Source of the DNA: Mesorhabditis belari
Lineage: Eukaryota; Nematoda; Chromadorea; Rhabditida; Rhabditidae
Direction: 5' to 3'
Assembly: GCA_958450365.1 (NCBI GenBank)
Contig: CAUEEP010000728.1
Coordinates: 1,178,001 to 1,242,000, forward strand
Length of the DNA stretch: 64,000 nt
This document shows, one piece after another, positions 10,835 to 20,842 of the stretch. Position 1 is the stretch's first letter. The number at the start of each line of letters is the position of its first letter. The position numbers and the translations under genes are program-made. The notes below the pieces were generated by a model that made no database searches, was not told the origin of the DNA, and saw only the letters and a program-made list of their open reading frames with translations.

Positions 10835-11487
10835 CTTCTCATTTGATCTTCTATAACTTCACTGGGATTAAGATTAAAATACTCAAGTCTTCAATTTCGA
10901 ATCCCAGTCCCAAACCTACACAAATCTCCTACGTAATCGACTAAAATCGTAAAGGAAACCCTAAAAAAACGAGAGTTCCAAAATTGGAAAAAATGCGCGA
11001 CAAAAAAAACATACTTTGGTCAAGGGGAATTCAAATGAAATGATCGATCTTGTTTGTTTTCCATTTTTTTGGAAGTATCGGGAAATAAATTGAACTCAAG
11101 CTACGAGCACATCACTTTTTTTCCGCGAGTCTTGTCTCTTTTTTGAAATAAGCTTTGTAATGAACAAATGGGAAATGAAGAACTGCGCTTCTAGAAGTCA
11201 AGAATTTCTAGAATTTCTCTATATTTTGAAGGCTTATTTTTGACTTAAATTAGCTCAAAATTGAATAGCCTTTTTCCCAAAATAAGCTGCTTTTCTCTAT
11301 TATGTAAAAAAAACAGAAACACACCCTTTCTAGCACAGTCAACTGTTTACTTTCTTGCAGCAATGATTACTTCAATGCGCTAGAAAGTATGTGTTTCCCC
11401 TTTAGTGAGCACAAAACACTTAGAAGCAAAAACTTACCAAGCTTTCTCCATTGTTTTTCCCCTTCACCTTACTTCCATAGTTTGTGT
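10835..11487 (-). repeat. 0.65-kb inverted repeat, copy 2
   Basis: Reverse complement of 4497-5155. Its outer edge lies directly against the outer edge of the large palindrome arm that begins at 11488. The right arm of the palindrome has no such flanking copy. Confidence 0.85.
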
Positions 11488-11799
11488 ATCTACAACAACA
11501 TCAAAAAAAAAATGGCTTCGTCGTGAATGTGTTCAAATCGGGTAAATGCAAAGAATGGAATTTTTAAGAGAAACACCCAAATTTGGTTTATAATTTTCCA
11601 ACAAATGAACACTGTAACGAGAGTTTGGGAGGGAAAAGCTCGCAAAATGTTGATTATTCATAATTGTAGATTTTCTTCAAAGAACGCTTTTGGAAGCTTT
11701 GCAATTTGAATGAAATTTTCATAAAATCAACTTCGAAATTTCCTTCGTATCGCATTTTCAAACTTTCACCACTAGAATGGCCACAATTTTATTCCAGTA

Positions 11800-12296
11800 C
11801 TAACTGAGAAAAAAACCGATTGATCGGTTGAACCAACTAGTCGGTTTCTGCTTTAGCGGTCTCGATAAAGAAGACGACATCACAATCCCAGCGATTCGTT
11901 TGTAGCCCCTACACGTGTTCAAGTTCAGATCAAAAGCTGTAGTGCATTCCAGATTGAAAGATCTCTCGGCTAAATCCGAAATTCTAGGTTTTCCTTCTCC
12001 GAAATGAGGGCCAACAACAACAACATTCTGATTTATTAAAGATTTATTAAAGAACAAAACTACAAAAAGATTTATTAAAGATTATCGGTAGTCAGCATAA
12101 ATGTTAGATTCCTCCAAAAGTTCTCAATTGCATCTATAGTCGATTCTCGATGAAACGTCAGATAACTCTCTTTATTTTCGAACAAATCGATTCCGATACC
12201 TAAATGTATTAGTGTCAATAGTACCAGGGATTTCCCTAGAACAAACCCCGATGAAGGTCCTGCAACGAGCGCCACATTTTGATCAAGATTTCGCAT
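11800..12296 (-). other. Left-arm copy of the two ORFs downstream of the kinase
   Basis: Minus-strand frames at 12075-12296 (RNLDQNVALVAGPSSG...) and 11800-12057 (NQNVVVVGPHFGEGK...) mirror those at 27368-27864 in the right arm, with a Leu for Phe change (KSLVLLTL here). See the right-arm entry for interpretation. Confidence 0.5.
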
Positions 12297-15200
12297 AACC
12301 CTTGCATCGATACTTCCACAAATCCCACAATCTTCAAGCTATGCCTTGCCCGCCTTTCCACTTTTACCAACTCAAATTCCCTAGTAAAAATAAGCGACGA
12401 ATGGTGTTGCTGGTCTAAAAAGAGTCCCTCTAACTCTTCTGTTTTTGATTCCACATACAATAGAATGAATTTAAAGTCTCGGTCATTTATTTTCAGAAGA
12501 ATCTCTTTGAGTAGGCATACAAGTTCTGGTGAATGCTCTAAAGCTCTCCATTGATTGAGCAAGAAAAATGCCCGAAAAAAATACGTATAGAATTCGACTG
12601 CCAAAATCTGATCCACATTATGGATCTGGGAGTAATGAGTCTGTAGCTTTTTATCAACATCTTCCGGAAATCCTCTAGCCTCCCAAAGTCCGCCTTCTTC
12701 GTTGAGAACATGAGATCCAGGTGGAACATTAAAAATAAAGAAATCTCTAGAAAATGGCCGGTCATGCCCAGAAACATTGAATCCCATCCATCTCTGATAA
12801 ACTTTAAAAGTTTCTTTGTTTCTGAAGAATTCTTCTATCCTATGTCGGACATTGAACAGAGATGAGTGCACTTTTACTAGCATATATTTGAAAAGTGTCG
12901 TCTCTCTGTCTCGCAATTTTCTCTTCACCATTTCGTAACCGATCGATTTCAGCGAGTCTGTCATCAACTCAATAGGAGCCTCTTCTAGTCTGTCCACCAC
13001 AAAGAAATCGGAAAGATCTGCGCGAAAGAGCAATATTTTTTGATTGAACAGCAATTCTTTACTGAAGCACCATTCCTCTTTTGAATTCTCAAGAAACACG
13101 CAAACGAAATCGTAGTACGTTTGTGTAAAGAGTTCCTCTAATTGATCAAAGTTCTTGTGCGATATCTTGAGCAATTTTAAGAGATCCCAATTCGAGAACG
13201 AGCCTCCCATTGCCGTAGTATACTGAACGCTTGCATGAAGCAAAAGCTTTGGAGCAAAGTATCCAGGTCCAAAATCTGATAAAACGCGTCTCTCACACGT
13301 TCAAGGGGCGCATTCTCGTCTCTTGAAACAAATTGAAGGTAACGGTGGAAGGGTTTCACGGATTTTGTTTGCCTGTAATTTCGACAATCAGTCACCGCAA
13401 ATTGATCCCTCTCCGATTCTGTGAGCTCTTTAAAGTTTTGAAGGAAATCGTCGCAAAGCATACGCCGAAACAAGTTGACATCATAGAATTCGTACCTTGC
13501 CCAGTTGATTCGAGCTCCATCATATTTGGCCCAATCCAGTAAAGACTCTTTGGACTTTTCAAAGAAGCGCTCCGCCAATTTACCCGAACTCCTCATAAAG
13601 TCTCGCTCGTGAAACAAAGAAAGCATGTATTCGTTAAAGGTTACTGTCTCGAAATCAGTAGTAATATTCATTTTGTTCAAAACAAGGGCAAGAATTTCCT
13701 GATTCTCAGGCAGAGGTTTGACTTCTTGATAGGCCTTGTCTCTTGGGAAGGATGGCTCATCAAACGAGGGTATGTCGGAGGGCATTTCAAAAGGAGTGTT
13801 TATCGACAGCGCCTCAGGTTCTTTTATCTGGGCTTCCCTGGGATCAGATCGCCTTTGTTCCCGAGAACTCTCGCTCATTGGGTTTTCATAATTGTGATGG
13901 TTGCTCGCCGATTCAAATGTTCGAATGTCGGGAACAGTGAATCCTTGAAACGTGTCCTCCATTGTTATTGGACTAGAATATCGTACCCCGTTCACGCCAA
14001 TCGGTTTCATCAGCATTTTTTGTCCTTTAACAAAAAATGGTTTCATTAGGTATGGATAAAACTAAGAATCCGTTAAAGAACATTATTACTAGTATTTCCT
14101 ACCATATGTTCATTCTCTTCGATTATCTCAAGTACTTCTTCCGTGTCTAGACGATCAGTCAAATTTGCGGTGGTACAGCTGAATTGGGGAGATGAATGCA
14201 CCAGTGAAAAGTGAAAACACAAACCATTCGATCAAATCGACAAACCAGTCCAAATGCTCTTGTCCTTGAAAAGAAAACTTTGGATTGAATCCATTAATCG
14301 ATGATTCAATTGGTAGTCTCCTGAAAAAAGCATTTGCTTATAGCCTTGAAAGATTTTAAAACACAAAACACGACCTTCTTTCGATCAGCTCCCAAAATAT
14401 CAACCCTAGTGCGTAGATGTCAGCCTTATAGAGATCCTGTGGGTTAAAAAGCAATTATCTAACAATAGCAAACAAGCGCCTACCGAATCTTGTATGAAAC
14501 ATTTTTTTTCGAATTCTGGTGCTAGATAGGGCTGAGTACCAGCCAGTTTTTGATCCTTGAATTCAACGCCATCGACACGTCTCGAGATTCCGAAATCGCA
14601 CATTTTTGAGGTGAAATTTGCGGTAAGCAAAATGCTAAACCCGCTTTTCTTAGAAGCTAGTAATTAGAATAGAAAAACTTTGCTGGTTTCAAATCTCCGT
14701 GTACGATGGATTTGCTCTTCAGATAAGACAACGCCGACAAGAGCTCACTGGCCCAAGTGCTGATTGTCAACAACGAATAGACTAATGTCTCGTCTGTGAT
14801 CGCTGAAATTTCAAACTTTTTATATTTACAAGAGAGGGGTAAAAGGCTTTTGAAGGCTAGATTTAGGATAGAGAATCGGATTTGCCTCACAGGTAAACTA
14901 ATTTCGGAATAAAATCAAAGTAAACCTTTCCTTAGTGATCCGTTCTCGCAGTATTCCATAAAAATCGCAAAATAGCCGTCATCAGCATGATAGTTGTCTG
15001 GTTCATCCAAATAATCGACGATATTTTTGTGCGATAGGCTTTTCAGCATTTTCATCTCAGCAAAATACGTTTTTTGATCAGTGACATGTTTCGAAATCTC
15101 TTTTACGACAATCATTCTAAATTATTATTCCGATTTGTTTTGCTTTTTCTTTTTCAGTTCTATCAGAAAAAGCCTAAGCTACACCAGCGATAGATCCAAT

Positions 15201-15306
15201 AAAATAAAAAGTGAACTTACGCTGTTCCTGGTTTTTGCAATTTGTAAACAGTTCCAAATCCACTCGTATCCCCAATTCTTTCAGCGTCATTTTCAAGAAT
15301 TTTCAT
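12236..15306 (-). pseudogene. Kinase with novel C-terminal region, left (frameshifted) copy
   Basis: Inverted duplicate of the gene at 24354-27428. Predicted exons, mirrored from the right copy, are 15306-15221, 15116-14926, 14802-14679, 14634-14484, 14436-14375, 14320-14225, 14178-14103 and 14061 downward. The kinase domain is intact in all motifs I checked. In the C-terminal exon, four bases (TGAA in sense) are missing near 13204, changing QWDEGSF to QWEARSR and running to a stop at 13177. The remainder, read in another frame to 12236, would be lost. Because the right copy is open over 604 codons, the left is most simply the damaged one. A truncated product with an intact kinase domain could still be made. 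Confidence 0.85.
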
Positions 15307-15528
15307 TGAAAAGCAGGATTCTTTCAGAACGGTAAATATTTCAATGGAAGCGCAAAATTTGCAATCAATGCATCAATGCAATCAATAGAGCCTTTTGTTG
15401 CGCAATCAAAAAGTCCTTTCGGAGTCGATTTGGGAAAAAGAGTTTTTGTCTTTTTTTTTCTTGCCTCCTCCTGGGTAGTGCGGCAAAAAAAGACAAAAAA
15501 AGTAAACAATCTGAAGATTTGTTCCCCT

Positions 15529-15919
15529 GTGGCGAATTGCCACTGCTCTGCAGTTAGTCAAAAATTCAATACAAGTTAAAATTCAAAGTCGATGGATAAA
15601 CTACCGTAATCAGTCACTAGATGATATTCAGCTGTCCGGTTGTTGTAGCTTGTATGCTTAAAAAACCCATTATTTAAGCTTTGCTTTTGAGTGAGTTGGT
15701 GGTGCTCCTTTTTTGTTCTTTATCTTTCTTTTTTCACATTCAAGTGTTGATTTAATTGTGATAGTGCCAAGTTGCTCCAGTTTGAGCGAAGTTGCCCTAA
15801 TAAGGGAAAGTTGGATAAATTGTGCGTTTTCAGGAAGACCACCATTGAACCACACCGAGACACGGTCTCACAAGAAATTATATAGATCAAAACATCAACA
15901 TATATTTCTTACATCCCCT
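15529..15919. other. Left-arm-specific 0.39-kb insertion with CCCCT duplication
   Basis: The right arm reads straight through CCCCT (as its complement near 24135), whereas the left arm has CCCCT at 15524-15528 and again at 15915-15919 with 386 bp between. The insert starts with a small hairpin (GTGGCGAATTGCCAC) and has no inverted termini. A 5-bp target-site duplication fits an insertion, but I cannot assign the element class. Confidence 0.75.
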
Positions 15920-16589
15920 CTTTTTCCATTTTTCTTACTTTTTCCGAAACAAAGTTCAGTAAAAAACAGTTATTAGGGGTTTGCAAAAGAAACTGCGTAT
16001 TATACGCAACGTTCAAACACCTCGAAAATTAATAATAAAAGACTTTATTCCAAAAGGTACTCGCCAAAATTATCAACTATATTTTTCCATTTTTTACGTA
16101 GACTTCGGAGGCCTGATTCGAAAGATTCCGGATCTTGTGACGCGAAATATTCACCCAAATTTCGACTTCTTGGTAATTGTTAAACTGTTGATTTGCAAGG
16201 GAGTGTTGCATAGATCGGAACAAGTGGTAATCTGAAGGGGCGATATCAGGGGAATATGGCGGATGAGGCAGAAGATTCCATCCTAATTCTTCTATCGTGT
16301 TTTGAGCCAAATTCGACGTATGTACCCGGAAATTGTGAGCGAGTAAATGGATTGTCCTTGGATTAACACCTCTTTCTCGTAGAATTTCATCAACTTTCTT
16401 CAGCTGTTCGGCGTAGCTTTGAGAAGTTATAGTTTTTGAAGATTTTTGTAGTTTAAAATAAACGATTCCTTTCATATTCCAAAAGACCGACAGCATGACT
16501 TTCTTTCTGTGAAGTTCTGGATGTGATGTCGGAATCGGCCTTTCTCCTTTGCTCAGCCATTGTCTTTTGCGGGTTGTATTATTGAAATA

Positions 16590-17278
16590 TTAGGTTGGTG
16601 CAGATGAAACTTCCGTCACACTTGTTTGTTTATATTTTGAATCTAATAAAAGTTTTTATTGAAGATATTTGTCTATCTGAAAGAGCGTCTCTTTGCGCGT
16701 CTTTTCATATCTAGGACTTATGCGTTTTACTTAATTTGAAGTAATTTTTAGGTGGAATAGTAAAGGAATAGTAAAGGTCTCGTGTATTTTGAGGTGCTGG
16801 ATTCGGGCCAAAGAGTCACGGCGGATCTCTACAAAGCCCAATTTAGCCGCGTGGACCAGGCATTGCGTCGTCAAGGCAATAACACGGCGACTACAAAATT
16901 CCTCCACGATAACGCTCGACCCCACACCGCAAAGATCACTCAGCAGAAAATCGAGGAATTGGGCTGGGAAGTTCTGCCTCATCCGCCATATAGCCCGGAC
17001 TTGGCCCCATCCGACTACCATTTGTTTCGGTCGATGCAGCACTCTTTAGCAGAAAAAAAAAATTCAAAAACCGCGAAGAAGTTGAAATCTGGGTGTCCAA
17101 CTTCTTCGAGTCGCAGTTGCCCGAGTTCTGCGAAAAGGGCATCCATTCTCTGTGTGGAAGATGGCAAAGAGTCATTGATAATGATGGCGAATATCTTTTG
17201 GATTGAGGTTCTGTATTAGGATTTTTATAATAAATTTTGTTTATGGTTCCAACGGAAGTTTCATCTGCACCAACCTAA
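16590..17278 (+). mobile_element. Nested, internally deleted mariner (family 2), 689 bp
   Basis: Termini TTAGGTTGGTGCAGATGAAA on both sides, with TA at 16588-16589 and 17279-17280. It lies inside the transposase of the family 1 mariner in opposite coding orientation. Only the C-terminal half of its own transposase remains, so it is a deletion derivative. Confidence 0.95.
16740..17215 (+). pseudogene. C-terminal fragment of mariner transposase (family 2)
   Basis: Reads YFEVLDSGQRVTADLYKAQF, LHDNARPHTAKITQQKIEEL and PHPPYSPDLAPSDYHLFRSM: the second and third Asp of a DD34D triad with the correct spacing. It closely resembles the transposase at 32554-33573. The frame shifts at an A run near 17060. 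The whole N-terminal DNA-binding half and the first Asp are absent. Confidence 0.93.
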
Positions 17279-17964
17279 TATATCCACTTTTCGTCCATTG
17301 TCAAGATGTTTTCAAAAAAGCGCTGCCCGTGGCCTTTCTCAATAAAATCCGAGACATTAAAACACGGTTCGATTTGTTTTCTGGGGATAATTCGTGCGGG
17401 ACCCATTGGCCACAACGATTTTTTTTTCAATAAGCAAAAGGTGTCGGGAAATTGTGCTCTTATCGCATTTAAAGCATTCGGCTAATTCGGACAAAGTTTG
17501 AGTTGGATCCGACTCGACAACCTCGAGCAACTCCGCATTATCGAGGACAACAGGACGATGTCCATGGGGCTCGTCTTCCAAGCCCTCATCTCCTTCACGA
17601 AAACGCCGGAACCATTCCTGACAACTTCTTTCACTCAAAACGTTTTCTCCAAATGCTTCACAAAGATTCCGGTGCGACTCCAATGCTGATTTCTTCATTT
17701 TAAAGTCATAGAGAAGGCAAGCCCGCAAAACGAATTTTTGATCCGTCATCTTCGACAACTAAAATTATTTATAATTCAATGGTCAAACAAATGTGAAAAT
17801 CAGTAAAATAAATAAGCGTTATCAACACAATAGAATAAAATTTAAACTGGGTTAGAACACTTTCAAATAGAGAAAATATTGTTCCGGAAAGTCATGCGCA
17901 GTTTCTTTTGCAAACCCCTAATATTTTAAGGTTCAAAACTTTTAATACAATTTTAATTGTTTCA

Positions 17965-18643
17965 TTTAAATTTGCTTTTTAAATTTTTCAAAGAATTATA
18001 TAATTTATCGATCAAACTGACTAACTTCGGGGAAATTTTTCAATTTTTAAAGCTTTGAATTGGGTATTTCTTTATTGAATTTTCATTTCTTTATTGAATT
18101 TTTCATTTCTTCATTTTTTCGTGTTTCCTCTTGATGCAGTTTTTGGTCATTCTTGAAAGCGGATGTTTCTTCTATGGCCGATTTTCGGTCAAAATTCGTA
18201 TAATGTAGCGTAAAAAGTGTATAAAACATAAAAAGTGTATAAAAACACTAGTTGTAATCCAGAAACAATAAAATCGATCCGGCTGGATGCGTAAAGTGGA
18301 GTTTTTAGATGGGTACCGAGTTGAGTGCAAACTTGAATAACAGCTTCAGCGAAAGTAAAGCTAAACGAAAATCTAAATTTAGATAGACTTTGTTTCAAAC
18401 GCACTTTGTAAACGCACTTTGTTTCAAATCGAGTAGATTTCAAGGTTGCTCGATTACAAAATTGTACAACTCGAAAGTACAAAATTGTACTATCAATTTC
18501 ATTTGAATGTAATACAAAGTTTGTGATGAAATGCGGTTCGTTTTATATTATAATAAGATAGAAATGAAAAATTCACACTTCTTCTGCGCTTTCAGCTCAT
18601 TTTTATGTTATAGGAATGAGAAGGATTATAATATGTAATAGTT
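17965..18643. other. Left-arm-specific 0.68-kb block without gene
   Basis: Homology between arms stops at 17964/24042 and resumes at 18643/23957. The left arm has 680 bp here and the right only 84 bp of unrelated sequence. No termini or coding potential are visible; it may be a remnant of a deletion or replacement event. Confidence 0.6.
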
Positions 18644-18693
18644 ATCGATAACACAAACACAAAGCCTTTTAATAGTTGGCCTTGCAAGTTGCA

Positions 18694-19114
18694 AATTTTT
18701 TCCATTCTCAGGTTTCCATAAATCATCTGCCAACATAATTATAGGCAACAAAATTCACTGAAAAGAGGCGTACTTCTCGACATTTGATTTCAGTTCTTTG
18801 AACATCGACACTTGAAAGATTTTAAAACACAAAACACGAAAACCAATTATCTAACAATTCTTTGAACATCGACACTTGAATCTCTCGATGCCGTCACTGT
18901 GTAAAGTGTGCGAATGCATCGAGAGATTCAAGTGTCGATGTTCAAAGAATTGTTAGATAATTGGTTTTCGTGTTTTGTGTTTTAAAATCTTTCAAGTGTC
19001 GATGTTCAAAGAACTGAAATCAAATGTCGAGAAGTACGCCTCTTTTCAGTGAATTTTGTTGCCTATAATTATGTTAGCCGATGATTTATAGAAACCTGAG
19101 AATGGAAAAAATTT
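18694..19114. repeat. Centre of the large palindrome
   Basis: Near-perfect inverted repeat of about 195 bp per arm around a 26-bp spacer (18891-18916). The inner arms contain GTTAGATAATTG and GTTTTGTGTTTTAAAATCTT, sequences that also stand in kinase introns 4 and 5 (about 25197-25210 and 25288-25312), with the exon between them missing. They are flanked by duplicated TCAAGTGTCGATGTTCAAAG. The centre thus contains scrambled kinase-intron sequence. Confidence 0.92.
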
Positions 19115-19168
19115 TCCATGGAAACATGAAACTTTAAATGTGAGAATTTTCTTCTCAAACAGCATTAA

Positions 19169-19479
19169 ATGTTCATTTTTTCTTATCTAAAAGAAACTCG
19201 AATTTGGAAAGACTTCCATGAACCAATTCTAGCAATTTTTGTTTTTCTTTTACTTCTGGGTAAGCTATAAAATTTGAAAGAGTTTTAGAATTTTAAAGAA
19301 CTTCAGCTATTCATGCAATTCTTATAACTATTCGCGATAACGATGAGGATTCTCTTAATGACTACTACTATTATTATGAAATCGAGAAAGAAGCCTATCC
19401 AGACTATACAACCACAACCAGACGACCAACGGGTCTAGAAGTTGCTCTCAGAACTCATCTCCCTATTGGGCAAACTGTG
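19169..19479 (+). CDS. Two exons: membrane anchor plus acidic Tyr/Thr-rich segment
   Basis: Exon 1 (19169-19259) starts at an ATG and ends in a hydrophobic run (EPILAIFVFLLLLG) followed by GTAAGC. Exon 2 (19307-19479, after AACTTCAG) joins in frame and reads AIHAILITIRDNDEDSLNDY, then a run of Tyr, EKEAYPDYTTTTRRPTGLEV and a GTAAC donor. This looks like the start of a single-pass or secreted protein, but I do not recognise it. It may belong to the receptor gene downstream or to an exon near 20382-20498 (VCDGREYQQMRIHGLQCDLL). Confidence 0.5.
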
Positions 19480-19605
19480 GTAACTTACAAATGTTCATCA
19501 CGTATCTAAAAATGAAAAGATCAATGAAACCATGAACTGACGATAGTTTAGAAATGATATAAAACTCAAAAGAACTACATTGTATGCAATTTTGGCTTAA
19601 GATTG

Positions 19606-19697
19606 AACTTATCGATGATCTAGAAACTTGGGCTTTGATTCTTTAATCAGAAAAACTGACCTCCTTAACATCTTGGCCACAATGGGCCCCACCTATA
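19606..19697 (+). repeat. Direct repeat C, copy 1
   Basis: TTATCGATGATCTAGAAACTTGGGC through ACAATGGGCCCCACCTAT recurs at about 20040-20130. The copies differ at a few bases (TTGGCC here, TTCGCC in copy 2). Confidence 0.88.
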
Positions 19698-20039
19698 TTA
19701 TGAAATTCATCCCAACGATTTGACAGAAAATTTGTAACTGGGGTTTTCTTGTATAAACAATTCAAATTTAAAGTCAGATTTGAAAAATAGTTACTCTTTG
19801 GAAAGATGTAGTGCTTTTAAATCAGGTTTTCATTTCAATTTTTCTTTAGTCGTTTTACTAATAGTCCTTTTCTGGGACTATTAGTAAAAGTAAAGTAGTT
19901 CTGGGATCAAATGGTCAGTTCATTGTGAAAACGAATGGTCGGGAAGGAGTTACAAAAATATTCTCAATTTTGATCCTAATTTCAGAGCTTCTAGAAGTCA
20001 TTCGCAAAATGAATCATTCGCAATTTTGGCTTAAGATTG

Positions 20040-20130
20040 AATTTATCGATGATCTAGAAACTTGGGCTTTGATTCTTTAATCAGAAAAACTGACCTCCTT
20101 AACATCTTCGCCACAATGGGCCCCACCTAT
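20040..20130 (+). repeat. Direct repeat C, copy 2
   Basis: Second copy, about 430 bp downstream, same orientation. It falls within an 82-codon ORF that is probably fortuitous. Confidence 0.88.
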
Positions 20131-20639
20131 TCGCAGTTTTTCATTCGCAAAATGAAAAACTATTCTCATTTAACTCAAAAGCCCAAAAGAAAAATCTCTT
20201 GTTTATTCATTTTCAAAGAAAAATTACTCAAGTTTTCATCGTGTATTATTTCCTTTCAAGTTTCAAGTCTTACTTTTAGGTTTATTTTCTCAGCATTCCT
20301 ACAACACTAATAGCCGCTGTCGTTGCAATTACAAACAATCGCCTGGCAATGCCGATTCGGTCAGTTTAGAGTTTGACTCGTTCAAATTAGTATCAGATTG
20401 TTTGTGATGGCCGAGAATATCAACAAATGCGGATACATGGTTTACAATGTGATCTTTTGGCTGGAAGGCCAGAAATGGGCAAAACGTGTGTAAGTAAACT
20501 TTGAGAATCATCATAAACTTCTTCCCGAAGTTTCTTTTCACCTGTTTGGAATCTTTTTTTAGATTAGATCCAAGATAATCCGAAATAGGCGCACGGCAAC
20601 TTTTTGAAAGTTTCAAATAGTAGTTTTCGCAAAAGCCCC

Positions 20640-20718
20640 TATTTAGTTCCTTTAAAGCTCCTTTAAAGCTCCTTTATAGCCCCGATTTAGTTCCTTTCAA
20701 GCTCCTTTAAAGCTCCTG
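20640..20718. repeat. Tandem repeat (CTCCTTTAAAG / GCCCCGATTTAGTTCCTTT)
   Basis: Two long units, each with two CTCCTTTAAAG sub-units. It lies in a probable intron. Confidence 0.85.
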
Positions 20719-20842
20719 AAAACTAAATTCGCCCATGATATTTCGTGTGATTAGTTGATAAAAAGATCAGAAACGGTTAAAACGTGAGCTGAAAACCATA
20801 AAAATTGTTATTGTTTCAGCTATTTGACTGACTTTCTCTAGA

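Larger units (their letters stand above)
16077..17758 (-). pseudogene. Mariner transposase of family 1, broken and interrupted
   Basis: The N-terminal part (17758 downward) has the mariner helix-turn-helix region: ACLLYDFKMKKSALESHRNL, WFRRFREGDEGLEDEPHGH and STISRHL. It continues through WVPHELSPENK to MDEKWI, the first catalytic Asp, with a frameshift at an A run near 17316. The inner mariner sits directly after this motif. The sequence resumes at 16589 (NNTTRKRQWL) and reaches HNFRVHTS, where the family's HDNARPHTA is altered so that the second catalytic Asp is lost. YSPDIAPSDYHLF retains the third. Clearly inactive. Confidence 0.93.
15973..17921 (-). mobile_element. Mariner element (family 1) with TA duplication, nested host
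   Basis: Inverted termini TTAGGGGTTTGCAAAAGAAA at both ends, flanked by TA at 15971-15972 and 17922-17923. The right arm of the palindrome preserves the empty site, CAGT-TA-TTTTAAGG, so the boundaries are certain and the insertion happened after the palindrome duplication. The element carries a decayed transposase on the minus strand and is itself interrupted by a second mariner at 16590-17278. Confidence 0.97.
11488..18890 (-). repeat. Large palindrome, left arm
   Basis: This arm is the inverted counterpart of 18917-28180. For the kinase gene, left and right coordinates sum to 39660 before a single 4-bp indel and to 39664 after it. Some 3.5 kb is therefore collinear with one gap, and nearly all positions I compared are identical. 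Left-only material: a 391-bp insertion (15529-15919), a mariner (15973-17921) and a 0.68-kb block (17965-18643). The arm lacks the 4.8-kb segment found in the right arm. Confidence 0.93.

Noticed and set aside
16936..17175. Minus-strand ORF with MTLCHLPHREWMPFS
   Set aside because: Antisense shadow of the mariner transposase fragment on the plus strand.
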